A stretch of 64,000 nt of DNA from Jacaranda mimosifolia (GCA_018894105.1 CM032124.1:2961501-3025500), one strand, 5' to 3'. Shown: positions 12,236 to 25,599, numbered from the stretch's first letter. The notes: generated from the sequence alone by a model not told the origin. A program made the numbers and translations.

Positions 12236-12598
12236 GTGCCCGTTTGGTTTTGTTTTCAGAACCCCTTTTCATTTTCTGTTGAAAATAAAACTTAAAAACT
12301 ATCAACTTCCCTCTTGCAAACATTTTCATTCTAACATATTTTTCCAAACATACTATTTACACACACACTCTCTCTATTTTCACACTTTATTTTCTCTTAC
12401 TCATATTTGCACAACTTTTAATACAAAAATAATACAATATCCAACTATAACTCATTTTAATCCTACATAATTATTTCATTTTAAACAAAAACATCCAAAC
12501 AATATTTCATTTTCAAAATCACTATTGTAGCTAACTTTTCACTATTCCTTTATAACGAAAAATAAAAATGCCTCCAAAAAACAAAACCAAACGGCCCC
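12236..12598. mobile_element. Tourist-like MITE, CGTTTGGTTTTGTTTTC family
   Basis: The ends are GTGCCCGTTTGGTTTTG and the complement of CAAAACCAAACGGCCCC, flanked by TTA at 12233-12235 and 12599-12601. A matching element sits at the same place in the B relic (53884-54250), so it was there before the A/B duplication. Confidence 0.85.
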
Positions 12599-12681
12599 TT
12601 AAGAGACAAATTTGGCTCTTGTAATCCATATAAAATGAATCTTAGGTGTGGATGAAAGCTGGAAGTTACTCTACGCTAGGG

Positions 12682-12835
12682 ATAGGAACAGGCCAAGCTA
12701 CTTGTCAGGGGCCTATGACTCAACCTACTTATGGCCTACCTCGGCCTAGCCTATTTAATAAAAAGGCCAGGTCAAGGCTTAAAATGTAGCTTTTTTAATC
12801 AATAACCTAGAAAGGTGTACATGTGCGACACACAT
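12682..12835. mobile_element. Truncated hAT-like element
   Basis: The left end TAGGGATAGGAACAGGCC resembles the left part of the fuller element at 54328-54944 in the B flank. Similarity stops near 12800-12835, which is also where A/B collinearity ends. I infer that one breakpoint of the duplicated segment, or a later deletion, falls here. Confidence 0.5.
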
Positions 12836-15469
12836 GACATGCCAATTATTTTTTACATTTGTTTGTTCTATAAATTATTTTCTATTTATATCTGATTCAA
12901 ATGCTTATTACATAGACAAATAGAAATTAAAAAATAAATTATCATTTGAAATTGTGAATATGGCGGGCCTGTAACATAATTTAAGAATAATTTTAGGTAA
13001 TATATTTCTTCTTCTATGGGATTTGCACCGTGTATGCAACTTATAACATTTTTTGCTTCCTCGCAATCCAATGTCTATATTGTTTGTCACAAATATAGTA
13101 TTTTGCCAATCTATGTTGTTTGAACCCTCAATAAAAGATGTTGAAGAACAATTCTTTTTTCAATCTCACTACCTTTCGTCCCTCCTTTTAAGGTAATACT
13201 CATCATTCTTTATTGTAATTCAAATCTCGAATTTGATAAGTTATGACAATAGTAACCAATCCTGTAGTTTTTAGTTTTATGCCATTAAGTTGAAGAACCA
13301 ACAATAGAATTAAAGAAATGCTATAAGATTGATAACAGAAGCTTGATCTCTATATAAGTAAATTATAATTTGAAAATATGAAAAATGTTTAAACTTTTGA
13401 TAATAAGGAATAAGCAAAAATATATTCACATTAGTCTAAAACTTCAAAATTTTAAGTTATAAGTGCTTCATGGATTATTTTTTGCATTGGTTTAAACTTT
13501 TTATGTTAATAGCAAAAAGACAACAAGTATCTCTTCCCAATATATGAGTAATAAACAATAGAATAAACTATAAAATAAGATATAAACTTGTTTATTATTC
13601 TCCAACAATGGTTGCCCTACTTGTAAGAGTTACTTGAATAGATTCAATCTTTTGAATTGTATAATTGGATGTTTTTGTACCTTTTTTCTGAATGTTTAGG
13701 TATGATCATATATTACTTCTTGAAAAAAGAAGTTGATATTGTAGTAGATCATAACATTTGTAATGACATTGTATATAGCAAATGTTTAATTACACTTATA
13801 GAAAATAATAACTATAATTAATTAAATCAAGTCTTTCCACTCAACAAATGTGTGCATATATATATCAAATGTAAATACATTGTATTTATTAAATTTGTTC
13901 CTAATTAAGTATATTTTTTAATTAAATATATAGAAAATAATAATTATATTAAAATTAATTAAATTAAAATTTTCTACTTAGCAAATATAATTACATATAT
14001 TGAAATTTATCCTTCTACTAACATATTTAGTTGGGCTTATAAAAAGTAACAATTAAATTAAAATTAAGCAATTAAATTGTATCCCCATCTAATGAGACTA
14101 TTACTATCACATTCAATAGATATGGTTGTATAGTAAATTATGACTAAATTAAATTTACTTTAAAATAAAATATATCTTGAAAAACTTAACATTTAAAAAA
14201 CATGATTTATATATATCTTTTATAATATAATGACTTATAATAGCCAAGTATTGAGTTCTTTTATTTTTGGGTGATATTTGAATAAACTTTTATGTTTAAT
14301 TTAATGTTTTATCATTCTCAATAATTAAATTTGTTTTCAATAATTTAAATTTAAATTTCTATTTTTATTTTTTGTTAATTGAAAATTTCTTTTTGATTTT
14401 TTTTAAAAAAAAAATTAATTGTTATTTTTATAAAACAAAACTAAAAATATGATTCAAATGATTCAGATTGATTTATAAATTAGTTTCCTCTAAACTTAGA
14501 TAAATAAATAAAACTTATATTACTTATTTAATCTTAAATTTTTAATGGCCAATTTATTTTTAATCTAAAATTAAAGAGAAAAAAAGAACTTTCTCATATG
14601 TTCGATTTGTTTATAATGATTATGTTCTCATTTTCATCTCTTTTAGTAAGTCAAAATAGAAAAGTTAAATTGTGGTCAATTTTAAACCTTAAATATCATT
14701 GTGCAAAATAAAAATATTATATTATTTTATAAACATTTTTTTTTTTGGTAAAAGAAGAATAAAAATCATTTCTTTAAAAGTTAGCTAGTCCATAAATCTC
14801 TAAGAGTTGGATTATGAATTGAGTTGGATATAAGTATAATATATACCTAAATTGTTAAATGAAATTTGTTGTTTGAAATAAACATTTTATTTTATTAATT
14901 ATTTAATGCATAGCAATATAAAAAATAAGGATTTTTTATTATTGAATACTATATATTTAATGGAATACATACTTCACACTTAGAGGGTATATATTTTGTA
15001 GGATATGGATGGGGAGATATGGACTAATGTGATATTCACAAATTTGGCCAGATATATTGCCGGAGAATGGAATAATGAAATTGAAGTTAATTAAAAGAAT
15101 TTGAATCTTTTTGAAATTGAGTTGAAACCTTAGGGATCAAAATAAATTTTACCCGTGTTATATGTTTCATGTACTTGTTCTTTTGAACGATCTATCAGCA
15201 AGATGCGCAGCTGGCTTACTACTGAGCGAAAACCAAGGAGCACGAATTTTGTCCCCTCAATGAACAAAACTCCACTTTCTAAACAGAAAATGACTTCCTT
15301 CTATTGCTTGCTGCCGCTTCTGGAATATTCCAAAGCCCCACCAACAAATTGAAAAAACACAAAGCAAAGTAACAAACCCCTCTACGCTTTCCAATAATGT
15401 ACCTTTCAAACAGTACTAGACAAACATATAACGCGGATTGATATTTTGAATTCATAGAACAATAAGAGC
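12836..15469. other. AT-rich intergenic DNA, no gene recognised
   Basis: There is no convincing ORF, splice pattern or RNA gene. Stretches near 13780-14010 repeat motifs seen in the NLR flanks at 10900-11000 and 52980-53100, so part may be old duplicated flank. A short ORF at 15155-15352 is not supported by codon pattern or conservation. Confidence 0.5.
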
Positions 15470-17508
15470 TAGGCCTATCAATTGGTAGGGTTTTACCTTA
15501 TTTAGGTCCATATTCAAGAAAAATCCAAAATTAAGACTCAATAGTATATTCTATCCAGCTTTACCCAGTACCCATAAGGTCTGTGTACTGGGCCTCTTTT
15601 TCAGACCTATTTTTTATTTTTTTTTATTTTGCTAATTTCAATTTCTATCTAAAATAACAATTTACAAACCATTTTTTTGTTAACTAATTTCAATTCTTAT
15701 GAAATAACAATAAAAAATAAAATAAAATATTACAAATCAATAATTTTAAGTTAAATAAATGGACAAAACAATTATTAAGTCAAATACGTCTATGCAATCT
15801 TTTTTGTTTATTTTTTCACTGAAAACTCTCAAGGCTAGTTTGGTTGGAATGATAAGGTGGGATACAGTGTTTTTATCCCACCTTATCATTCGTTTGATTG
15901 GAGTGATAATAAACATTCAAGCTCACATGAATACCAAAAACCCGTGTTTATATTTGCAATTCCCATGATAAATTGACTTATGATCCCCCATGGGATTATT
16001 TATCCATACATCTACTCTTTCTGTTGAAATTATCTATCTACCCTTTAATTTTTGAAATTATGAATTTTATATTTGAGTAAGGAACAAAAAGATAATTTAC
16101 TAGATATAATCAAGATATTTTAATATTGAACCAAACACAACAACCAACAATCATGTGGACCCACATAAAAATAATAATGCAAACCAAACTATAGTGTAAT
16201 GATAAATAATCATGAGATAACTTAAAAATCGAACCAAACTAGCCTTCAAAGTCCTTAAGCTTAGTCCTATTAGTGAGTAGGATATTGCTTTTCCCAAACT
16301 CATATCTTAATATACCCAAATAATTAGACCATATATTTGTTCTATCTTACTTAATACATAAACCCAATTACATCCATACTTTAAAATACCCAAATAATAG
16401 ATCATAAACTAGACCTTGCCCTATCAAACCCAAGACCCATCGAGTCTATGGTTGGATCTAGTTTATTAGACCCAATTTTTGGAATGTGTTTTGATTTACT
16501 AATTTTTCATCTTTTTCAAATTTTCTTAGTGTCAATTAAAATACTAAAACTACATAATATTTGAATGCTAGAATAATTTATTAATATTGGCTAATTTTTT
16601 TGGCATATTTTAAAAAAGTTAACTCGATTTTTTTACAATTAAAAAAGAGTATACATTTAATTTTAATCGTTTAATTTAATTTAGCTAATTTATATATTTA
16701 ATTTTTGGTACATTGAACAAATAAGAACCACAAGATTATGTATCACTTTTTTATCTCTTTACTTTTCCTCTAACATATTATTTTTTCTTTCTTTAACTTT
16801 ATTATTTTCATTTTTTTTTGAAATATTATTATTCATGTAACACATTCAATCAAATATTTGTAAATAGTAGAAAAAATTTAATTTTGTGTTATTGAAAATT
16901 TTAATATGTAGCACCAAACTATAAAAAATTTCTTTCTTCACTAGCCAAAGCTACTGAAAATAAATAAATTCAAAACAATTTTAATTTTTTAGTTTATATA
17001 TATTAAAAATTTAAATATACACTTCAAGTATCCATTAATATTATTATAAATTTAATTTTGATATAAGTAATTTAGGTTAACTAGTTAAATTTGAGTATTT
17101 GGATAATGAGTAATTTTGAAGTAGGCCTATCAATGGTTTGGATTTTAATTCGAATTCGATATAAATTTAATTCAAATTTTAGATTTTTTTATCTAATTAA
17201 AATATCCAATTGATTAAATATGATTAGAAATATTAGTAATTCGAAATCAATTATTTTTAATATATTTTTAGGTTTAAATTTGACAAAAATGTTAGCTAAA
17301 TAAAGTTTTATGAGTAAAAAACATTAAAGTTGGGAATGAGGGAATTAGAACATAGATATTTGATATTGAGTATTTTTTGGGTATTAAATATTTTATGGGT
17401 ATAAACCCTATCCATATCCATTCCATTTTTCTTAATGGGTTTAGGTAGGGGGCAGGTCTCATACCTATTTAGTGGGTGTGGGTATTGTACTATTGCCATA
17501 CAGGCCTA
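15470..17508. mobile_element. hAT-like element of the TAGGCCTAT family, about 2 kb
   Basis: The left end TAGGCCTATCAATTGG and a right end of CAGGCCTA are flanked by 8-mers ATAAGAGC (15462-15469) and ATCAGAGC (17509-17516), which match at 7 of 8 positions. No transposase ORF is visible. A separate MITE is nested at 15833-16245, and another TAGGCCTATCAATGG end lies near 17124, so the element may be composite. Confidence 0.65.
15833..16245. mobile_element. Nested MITE with AGGCTAGTTTGGTT ends
   Basis: The terminal inverted repeats AGGCTAGTTTGGTT match perfectly. The 3-bp flanks TCA lie at 15830-15832 and 16246-16248. The 413-bp body is non-coding and contains a subterminal palindrome around GGTGGGATA/TATCCCACC. 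Confidence 0.8.
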
Positions 17509-17715
17509 ATCAGAGCCTCAAAACAAATAAAATATATTCAAGGAAGAAAATGAAAACGATGACTATCCTAGATTTTTATGAGTTGGGCTGTCCAAACTGG
17601 CAAGCTTTTGTCTCTTTGCCGGTGAGATGAAGCTCCAGCGCAATCTTCAAAGAGTTGCAATTTTCAGTGCAGATGTAGAAGTACTTTTAAATTATAGGAT
17701 GAAGTATGTTACCTT

Positions 17716-20335
17716 CTAACTGAAGAAATTACTGCAGCACACATGAACTTGAAGAACATGATTCTCCAGGCTTTGCTGCTCCTCCAGAATCTGCTCAGCT
17801 GAAGCCACAGCAGAAGAGCTGCAGTCATCAATCTCAATCAATTTTAGTGTCCCTATTTCTCTAATGCTAGAAAGGGATCGCCGCTAGATCGCGACACTGT
17901 CTAATAATCAGATGTTCCAGGTGGGGGAAGTGCGTGTTTTCAGCCATCTCTGCACTAGATTTGTCCTCTCAACGTACAGGATTTTGAGTCGACAGAATTC
18001 CTCTTCAACTGGTTCCCAGACTGCCCTCACAAAGGCATATTCTTTCAGTTTAAGCACTTCAAGATAAGGCAAGGAGCCAATGATCCTCATATCCTTCCAA
18101 AAGAACTTGCTGCCACTTAAAGTTAACTTTCTGAGGCTTCAGGTGAATATAATGCTTGCCAACAAAGTGTCGTTGGGCGGCCAGTCAAAGATGCATTTCA
18201 GATTTTCAAGTTAAGAAAATTGGACAAGATTTTTGAGATGGTAATTCGACCAGTCCTCTATGCCAGCAGAATAATAATAAACGACCAATTTCAGAAGGTT
18301 GGGGAACTTCTTGAGGACCTCTTCTGTATATCTGAAATTTGCAACTGTTGAGAGTGTTTCCAGGTCTTTCAGGACAATGGGATTGCTCCCATCCATTTGA
18401 TCAGGCAGAAAAAATTCTGTCATCTGTAGATGTCTCAATTGTGCCATCTGTAAGATTTCTGATGGCATGCATACTTCAGCGTAACACTTGAAATATGGAA
18501 ATATCTCTCGGTTTAACAAATTCAGATGATCCTGAACAATCAAGATTTGAAGTTTCCAAAGTATAGACATTTCAGAAGGTAGACCAGGAAACCAACGGAA
18601 ACTCAAAGCAAGGTACCTCAAGTTCACAAGTCTAAGAATGTCATCAGGAAATTTTGAGAATTCTGTCCCAAGAATGTCCAATACTCTGGCAATCTTAAAA
18701 CAGTTGTAGAATGGAAAGCACAGAGGATACGACCGGTGCACAACAAGGAACGAGCAAAGATCATCCATTCGATTGTGTTATATATGTCATCAGTCATATC
18801 ACTATCTTCCAAAATATCTAGATGCATGCTCAAGCGACCGCGAGTATTCATGTCATCAGGAGAAAATTTACAAGACCTGTCGATGATTTGATGAAAATTC
18901 TCCTTTTGGGCTTCTCTTCTGCATAAGTCCCTTAAAAGATCATGAATTCCACATGTTCTTGTTTTCCCATTTGATCCTCTTCGACGAACAATAATAAGAT
19001 TTCTGCCAATAAGATCCTTCAACCATTCTTCCGCAACTGCTTCCAATCTTTTTGATCCAAATGGTTTCAGCATTCCCTCAGCAATCCATAATCTGATGAG
19101 CTTGGCGACAGAAATCTCATAATCTTCTGGAAAAACTCCAAAATAGAGAAAGCAGGGCTGGAGATGATGAGGCAAATGCTTATAGCTCAAAGTCAATATC
19201 TCAGAGCAGTGCTCATGGCTAGTGATGGCGATTGACTTTACATTTTGAGCAACGTATTCCCAATAATCTCGCATCTTTCTTGACTTCGCAGGAAGCTCAC
19301 CAATTACACCAGTTGCTAATGGCAGCCCCCTGCAGTTGTAAGCAATAATCTTCCCACTATCCTCCAGTTCAGAAGGGCAGCCTTCTTCTCCACACGCCCC
19401 TAGGCGAAGTGGATCCCAACTTTTATCCTCATCTAGCAAATGCATTTGATGAGTAGGGCTAGAAGAGTCTGTGGCATAAACAGCCACGTCGACTAGTCTA
19501 GTAGTTAACATGATCCGACTCCCATTAACATCGTCTAGAAACATCCTTTTCAAATCATCCCAAACATCTGGACTCCACATATCATCCAATACAATCAAAT
19601 ACCTTCAACCCTTCAAATTTTGATACAATCTTTGTGCTAAATCTGAAATACTCTTTTCTTGTGATTCATTAATGGCAACTTCAAAGCCTTCTAGAAGGCA
19701 TTGAAGCACATCCCGCACATGATATGTTTGAGATATTGTCACCCAAATACAAGCATCAAAATGATAATTGCTAAGTGAATCATTATAAAGATTTCTAGCA
19801 AGAGTCGTCTTGCCAATACCGCCCATGCTAATGAGATAAATGGTTTGCCTCTTGGATTCATGTCCAGTAAGCCTTCATCGAACCCCGCCATCATGGTACT
19901 CTTGCCACTGAGAGTAGGCAAAGAACCAACAGACGAATATTTCCTCGGCAGCAAATATTTCAGGCCGCATCCATCCTTCAACAGCTCTTCCACAATCGAA
20001 TCGACTACCATCATTGCTTCCTCTAAGGCGGTTGAAAAGTCCAACTCAGAGACAGAATCCAATAGACCCGGGAAACTTTCAGGAACAAACTGTACTAAGG
20101 TGTCTGATTCAACAATATCTTCGATGGCATATGCGACAACTATGATTTGGATTTCCAATGAGTTCATCTCTTCTTCACTGCTCTTTCTCGGAGAATCTTA
20201 GAACAACGTTTGCAAGAATCGGACTTTTCTATAGATAGAGAGGATATGTAGTTTCATGGGAAGAATGTCAAATCGATCAGAATGAACAGTTAGCTCCAGC
20301 GTGTTCATAAGTGAAACAAGAGCGGAATGAGCCAT
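17716..20335 (-). pseudogene. R1-type (late-blight-R1-like) CC-NB-LRR pseudogene
   Basis: On the minus strand the reading starts at 20335 with MAHSALVSLMNTLEL, an R1-type coiled-coil start. It proceeds through an AIEDIVES segment (EDVID region), the P-loop GGIGKTTLARN (about 19815), kinase-2 LIVLDDMW (19600), RNBS-B RIMLTTR, GLPLA, CFLYFGVFPED, IHD and LRRs, and ends at TAG 17718-17716. The span would give about 870 residues, normal for the family. It is broken by TAA at 20200-20198, a frameshift near 19845 just before the P-loop, TGA at 19607-19605 just before kinase-2, a frameshift near 18725, TAA at 18213-18211, TGA at 18141-18139 and a frameshift near 17925. R1-type receptors belong to the sensor group that usually depends on NRC helpers. 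As it stands it cannot encode a full protein. Confidence 0.9.
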
Positions 20336-20625
20336 TTCTGATCTCTCTTTTTTCACACACGCACACACGAAAGAACAAAGGAAAAAGATTGGAGAATGCT
20401 GTTTGAAGTGATTAGATCTTCAGGGACTATCCCGAAACACAGAAAACCAAGTTCAAGAGCACAAATTTTGATCATATATATGTGTGAAAGGTTTATTACA
20501 TTATTAGCCACTTGAAATTTCTTACCGTGATACGAGCAAGTGGGACGATGGTGCATAAATTTATTTTATTACACCAAACAATGACTTAATACGAAAATTA
20601 ATGTGAATACATGAAACTCATTGGA
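20336..20625. other. Upstream region of the minus-strand pseudogene
   Basis: This would be the 5' leader and promoter of the R1-type pseudogene. No clear TATA box or other element stands out. The leader motif AGATCAGAA just before the start codon recurs in the two NLR relics. Confidence 0.4.
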
Positions 20626-22024
20626 TGTCATGCCCCAATTTGGGATATAACACCGCAGTACCCCTAAGCCCAAAGACTCAGCGACACTAAGGCTCAAATT
20701 CAACAGTGCTTGCTCAATTCCCACAAATCTTATTAAACAAATTACCAAAATAATTCATCACAATGAAAGAGAATCCAAAACACTTGTCTTAACAATCAAA
20801 CTTGAGTAATCAAGATTTAAAGGAAACTTTCCTAAACAACTAATTAGGAATCTTAAACATCAAAAAACCTATTCTAAAATGCTAATCTCTTATCACTATC
20901 CCCAAACTACTCATCTTCCTCGTCCTGAATTAAGTTTTCTGCAAAAAAATGGGTTGATAACTTATGAGCAACACTTTGCCCAGTAAATAATTTCCTTTCT
21001 TTTTCTACCAAATTTGAGCACATATAAATATCATGAAAAAATAATTGCAAACAAAAATATTCAATTTGCAAAAATATAACAATTAATACAAAGATATTCA
21101 AAAATCATTGTACCAAAGTCAATCACATAGCTTTCAGAATAATTCAGAACAGAGGTTATATGTTTAATAAAAAATAATCATTAATCAATAATGCTCTTGA
21201 ATTCTCGGGATTATAATCGATTATCCTAGCCAAGATCCTAATTACAATGCTGTTAAGTGGCTTTGGAATTCTTAACTACAGTGCCGTTAAGTGGCTTCAG
21301 AATCTTTTGCTACTGTAACCTCGTAGCATAGTTACGGAATTTGTTCATACCGACATTTTCTCGATCATTTAGAGCATAGATTCTTTTTATTATTTATTTC
21401 GGCAAAACTCCTGTATTTTGTGCAAGTATTCAGGAAAGATTTTTATTTTACATGCTTAAATCCAAATTAAGTTTTATGCATACAGAAAGTCTTATAAACG
21501 GTTAAATATTCGCAAATGGAGAATCTTATAATAAATACCATTAGATCTAAAAGGTCAATAAAAAGAACATGTCATCTATTTTTTTTATGCATAAATCATT
21601 CATATAGAAAATATTTTCAATAGAAAAGGATAAGAGATTTACTTACTTGAGAATACTAAAACTCTAGACTTCTCTAGATCTAATCTATCAATTACTCGTC
21701 CTGCACCAATTCTACGAAAGAAAGGAAAAAAATGTTAATACTAAGAATTGAATTTCCTACGAATTTTAAGAAAATGAACTAGTATTTTCTCACCTCTCTG
21801 TGTGGTTTCTTTATTTCCTACTGATGAGGTATTTATAATACCAAGCTAGGTATTTTGGATAGACTAAAACTCTTATCAAGATTAGATGACTAACCTCTAT
21901 TTAAAATCCTAGTTTTTTACAAAATCCTAACTTCTCAAGATTTTAATTATCCTAAATCAAATGAGTTAAAGAAATTAGTTAATATAATATTATATAATTT
22001 CATATAAAATTTTCGGGTATTACA
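20626..22024. mobile_element. Probable solo LTR, about 1.4 kb
   Basis: The element runs from TGTCATGCCCC to GGGTATTACA, so it has TG...CA ends. It is flanked by TTGGA (20621-20625) and TCGGA (22025-22029), which match at 4 of 5 positions. No primer-binding site, coding region or second LTR adjoins it. On the minus strand a TATAAATA motif lies in its first 200 bases (near 21830-21840), which suggests minus orientation; TGTAATACCCG-type starts are common in Ty3/gypsy LTRs. It sits about 290 bp upstream of the R1-type pseudogene start. Confidence 0.7.
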
Positions 22025-22131
22025 TCGGACAAAAAGCAATAGGATTAGCTGAAATGATTCTTTTCTGTTTTCTTCAATTTAGGCACCTCTTCCAAGTTTG
22101 GTAGAGTCAGTGAAAAGGTGATGTACTCTTC

Positions 22132-22500
22132 CCCAAGAGCCGTTTGGATATGTTTTCAAAGTCACTTTTTGTTTTATGATATTTTCAAAAAGTAAAAAGT
22201 TAGTTATAACTTTAAGTTCGAAAATAAAATATTGTGCAAAAAATTTATCAAAAATGAAATGATTGTATAGGGTTTAAAATGAAATGTACTTGAATGTTGT
22301 TGTATTTTTGTATTGAAAATCCTGAAAATGATAGTAGGGAAAAATTGAATGGGAAAAATGGACAAAGAGCATGAAAGTGTGTTTGGAAAATAATTTAAAA
22401 ATGAAAATATTGGTAAAAACGGGGAGAATTTGATCGCTTTCTATTTTTATTTTATGGATAAGATGAAAATGGGATGTGAAAACAAAACCAAACAAGAACT
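22132..22500. mobile_element. Tourist-like MITE, CGTTTGG family
   Basis: The left end AGAGCCGTTTGGATATG and right end CAAAACCAAACAAGAACTT are imperfect inverted repeats, similar to those at 12236-12598. The body is AT-rich and non-coding. Confidence 0.55.
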
Positions 22501-23143
22501 TAGTATAGTTTTGGTGAAGGTCGGGGAGGCCTCAATTTTTGGGGGGAAAATATCAAGCCTGATAAAGAGAAAATTTTCCGAAGTTCACAATAAACCTAGT
22601 ATTGAATCAAGAGTTTAAATTCTTTGTTTCAATACATACTTCATCTCATATTTTCAATTCTATGCATATATATGTCAAATGTATTTAATTCACAATTAAT
22701 TACTTTTATAAGAAAATATTTTGATATATTATCTATAAAGTTAACATATATTGGAATAAAGGATTCAAAGTGCTCAACCTGAAACCACAAAGTCTTCGTT
22801 CCAGCAAAAGAATAGAGAAGAGATTGTTAAAAATTTTAATGAGATATTTAGAGCATAATTGAGAATATCAAGTATGGCGCTATTTTTAGAGGTTTTAATT
22901 ATATACTGGTCTGCAAGCATTCAATTTAAATACAGATTGCTCAAGATCGATCGAAATAAAGATTGAGCTCGATTCAACTTGACTCCTGCTTGAAATAATT
23001 TGAGCTTGAGTGAGAATAGCTTGAGTTTGGCTCAACTGCTTGCATCCCTATTAGCATCGTCCTCGTATTTATATGTGTGATTAAAACTTAAACTATAACG
23101 AGCTCTTGATGTACGTGTATATGCAAATATTAAAAAAATAAAT
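22501..23143. other. AT-rich intergenic DNA
   Basis: No gene or clear repeat boundary seen. A stretch near 22915-23050 with repeated GAGCTTGA/CTTGAGT motifs resembles the ends of some hAT-like repeats (compare 37737 and 44640-44755), but no boundary could be set. Confidence 0.4.
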
Positions 23144-24293
23144 GGAAATGTTTGATTATGTTTTGGAGATGATTATGATAAATATTTTGGGGAAATGAAT
23201 TTTTTGAGTGGGGTTGGGAAATGTGAAAGTGGTATTGGAAAATGTGATAAATATTAGTTTATGTTTTGGAGAAATATGTAGAAAATATTTTGAAGAGTTT
23301 GGTATGCTTTATTATGTTTTGTGAGGGAACATTTTTTACTGTAATAGTCAAATTAATGCTTGTTTATTGAATTTTTGGGATAAAAATAGAATTGAGTGTC
23401 ATTTTTTTATTTTAATAATAATAACAATATATGTATATATATATATATAAGAAAATGAGGAGTTCTTGAGATAGTGAAGGATAAAAAATGATATTTTAAG
23501 AAAATCTATTTTGACATTTTATTAAAAAAATAATGTTTGATTATGTTTTACTAAAACAAATTGTTAGGGCTATCAACAGGCCGAATTTAGATCGGATCAG
23601 TCATATTTGAATCCAAATTCAATTAACAAAACTTATATGCAAATCTGACCCGATATCCTATAAGATCTTTGTTAATCAATAACATATTCGAATCCGATAG
23701 ATATTCGAACTTTAATAAAAAAATCCAACTTGATTTAATTTTTTTTTTCTTTTGGATTGTATAAAAATATTATTTTTATAAAGTAAATTTACCTCATCTT
23801 TGAATTTTTAACAACTTTTTACTATATATTAGTTCAAAAGTTAAATATTTGAATACTAAACATCTATTTCACATTATATTAATGCACATGTGAACTATTA
23901 TATATTATTATATTTGACATTTTAGTAGTACTGTTTTTATTTTTTAGGCTAAATACTCAATATTAGTAGCATAACATAGACACTAATATAGATATTAGAT
24001 CAATATAGTATATAGATTTTATTTTAAAATCTTTATTAATATTATGCATAAGAGTATTGATTTAACAAAAAACTATTATAGTTCGGATTCGAATATTTAA
24101 CAGATCGAATTGCTTAATTCGTATCCGATCCACTTATTTCAGATTACGGATCTTTACAAACGAATCTTATCCATCAGAGATTTTAACCAAATAAAAAACC
24201 TAAATTCAAATTGAATTCAGATCGATTTCGAATTAAAATTTGATATATTGATAGCTCTATAAATTATTTTGACAAAATATAACCAAATACGCT
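23144..24293. mobile_element. MITE-like repeat split by a nested hAT-like element
   Basis: The outer ends (GTTTGATTATGTTTTGG and the complement of AAAATATAACCAAATACGC) are imperfect inverted repeats. They resemble the element at 55906-56309. The right end is separated from the left part by the insert at 23565-24259. Confidence 0.55.
23565..24259. mobile_element. hAT-like MITE, TAGGGCTATCAA ends
   Basis: It begins TAGGGCTATCAA and ends TTGATAGCTCTA. The flanks CAAATTGT and TAAATTAT match at 6 of 8 positions. The subterminal GAATTCGGATC-like motifs on both sides are typical of small plant hAT derivatives. No ORF. Confidence 0.7.
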
Positions 24294-24690
24294 TAATGTT
24301 TACGTGGTAAGGTGTGGGCATAAGCAGTCATAATTACGTGGTAAGATGTGGGCTTAAGTAGTCGTAACACCCACGCTATCATAGTTATAGGAAAAAAGAA
24401 AGATAATGAGAAATACGCGGTAGTTTCTTTCTTAGAGTAGTTTACAGTGCAATTTTAATTGTACATATCTCATGTGAGGGGTGTACAAATATGCTTAATA
24501 TAAACCGTTTCATTTAAAATGTAAAATCATAACCTTTCATTTTAATGATTAATTAGCAACATAATAAGTACATTTATCGTCTTACCTGTACAATTGGTTG
24601 TTGGTTGATTTTGATTGTATGCTAATGATTTTTTGTACTAAAAATTGACAGCCAATAATTAAATTTTATTACTAAAAAGTTTATTTAATT
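24294..24690. other. AT-rich intergenic DNA
   Basis: No gene seen. A short local duplication occurs at 24302-24370 (two copies of an ACGTGGTAAG-containing unit). Confidence 0.4.
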
Positions 24691-25200
24691 AAACAAAATG
24701 ATAAAATTACCTTTTTGGTCCCACAATTTAAATGTTTCTGCAATGTTAGTCTCAATGGTATTGAACATTTTTAAACCAAAATTTATAACTTTTTAAACCC
24801 TTTTAGTCATCCGTCAAATTTTCGTAAAATCTTGACAAAAATTATTATCTATTTATGAAATTTTTTTCTAAAATTTGATTTATTTATGAAAAACCTAGGG
24901 AATGTGAAATGCCCATTTAATTTTTATTAAAAAAAAAAACTAAAAATTAAATACCACAAAAATCCTTCAAAAAAATATTTTAAAATAATATATATTTACA
25001 AATATGTATATATACACACATCTATATTATACATATAAATATATATACATATATATAAACACCATTCTCTAACCAAATTAGACTATCATGGCCAGCGGCA
25101 GCCCAGCAGGCGGATAGATCTGGCCGGGAAAGGAGGGGAGAGCGTGCTGGCGGGGAGGAGACGTGCTGGGGCAATATAATTATTCTTAAAATTATTAAAT
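24691..25200. mobile_element. Putative TIR-type repeat with a GC-rich island
   Basis: The left part (AAAATTACCTTTTTGGTCCC) resembles the opening of many plant non-autonomous repeats. A GC-rich block at 25083-25180 with GGCGGATAGATCTGGCCGG sits in AT-rich DNA, as in the element at 8991-10449. The right boundary is not resolved. Confidence 0.4.
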
Positions 25201-25599
25201 TATATTATCCAAAATAATTTAAATTATATTGAAATTATTTTAGAATTAAATTATATTGTTAGGATGATGGTTTTAGATTTTATATTTATTCTTAATTTTT
25301 CTGTTTTTGTTAATAAATAAAGAAAATTATATTTGACTATATTATTTTAGATAATTTATTTTAAATATTATAAAATATAGAATTTAAAATTATGAAATTA
25401 TGTTATCTAATATAGTAGATTATTTGAAAAATGTCTTTTAATTAATTTTTTAAATGTTTACCAAGCATTCAATATACTAAATTTTAAAATGTGAATCAAC
25501 AACTTATTGTAAAATTAATAATAATCTACTGTAAAAAGACACATGTCAATTAATTTAATGATACTCATATGAGATAAATACTAGCATACCTCACCATAG

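Larger units (their letters stand above)
11263..12675 (+). pseudogene. Decayed R1-type NLR relic, copy 1
   Basis: An ATG at 11263 begins MAYAVLG, similar to the MAYA/MAHSALVSL start of R1-type NLRs and with a similar leader. Near 12131-12235 the sequence reads VDDMWSTEVLNEIKK and then NNKNG and IIVT, i.e. kinase-2 followed by RNBS-B. Near 12640-12668, after a MITE, it reads VDESWKLLY, an RNBS-C-like motif. Most of the coiled coil and the P-loop are gone. Two MITEs (11505-11937, 12236-12598) interrupt it. The same order of fragments recurs at 53348-55200. Each piece is short; the shared order is what supports the call. Confidence 0.7.

Noticed and set aside
15155..15352. 65-codon ORF with an ERSISKMRSWL stretch, faintly like the C-terminal dimerisation region of hAT transposases
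   Set aside because: Too short and too weak; no other hAT transposase motif is nearby.
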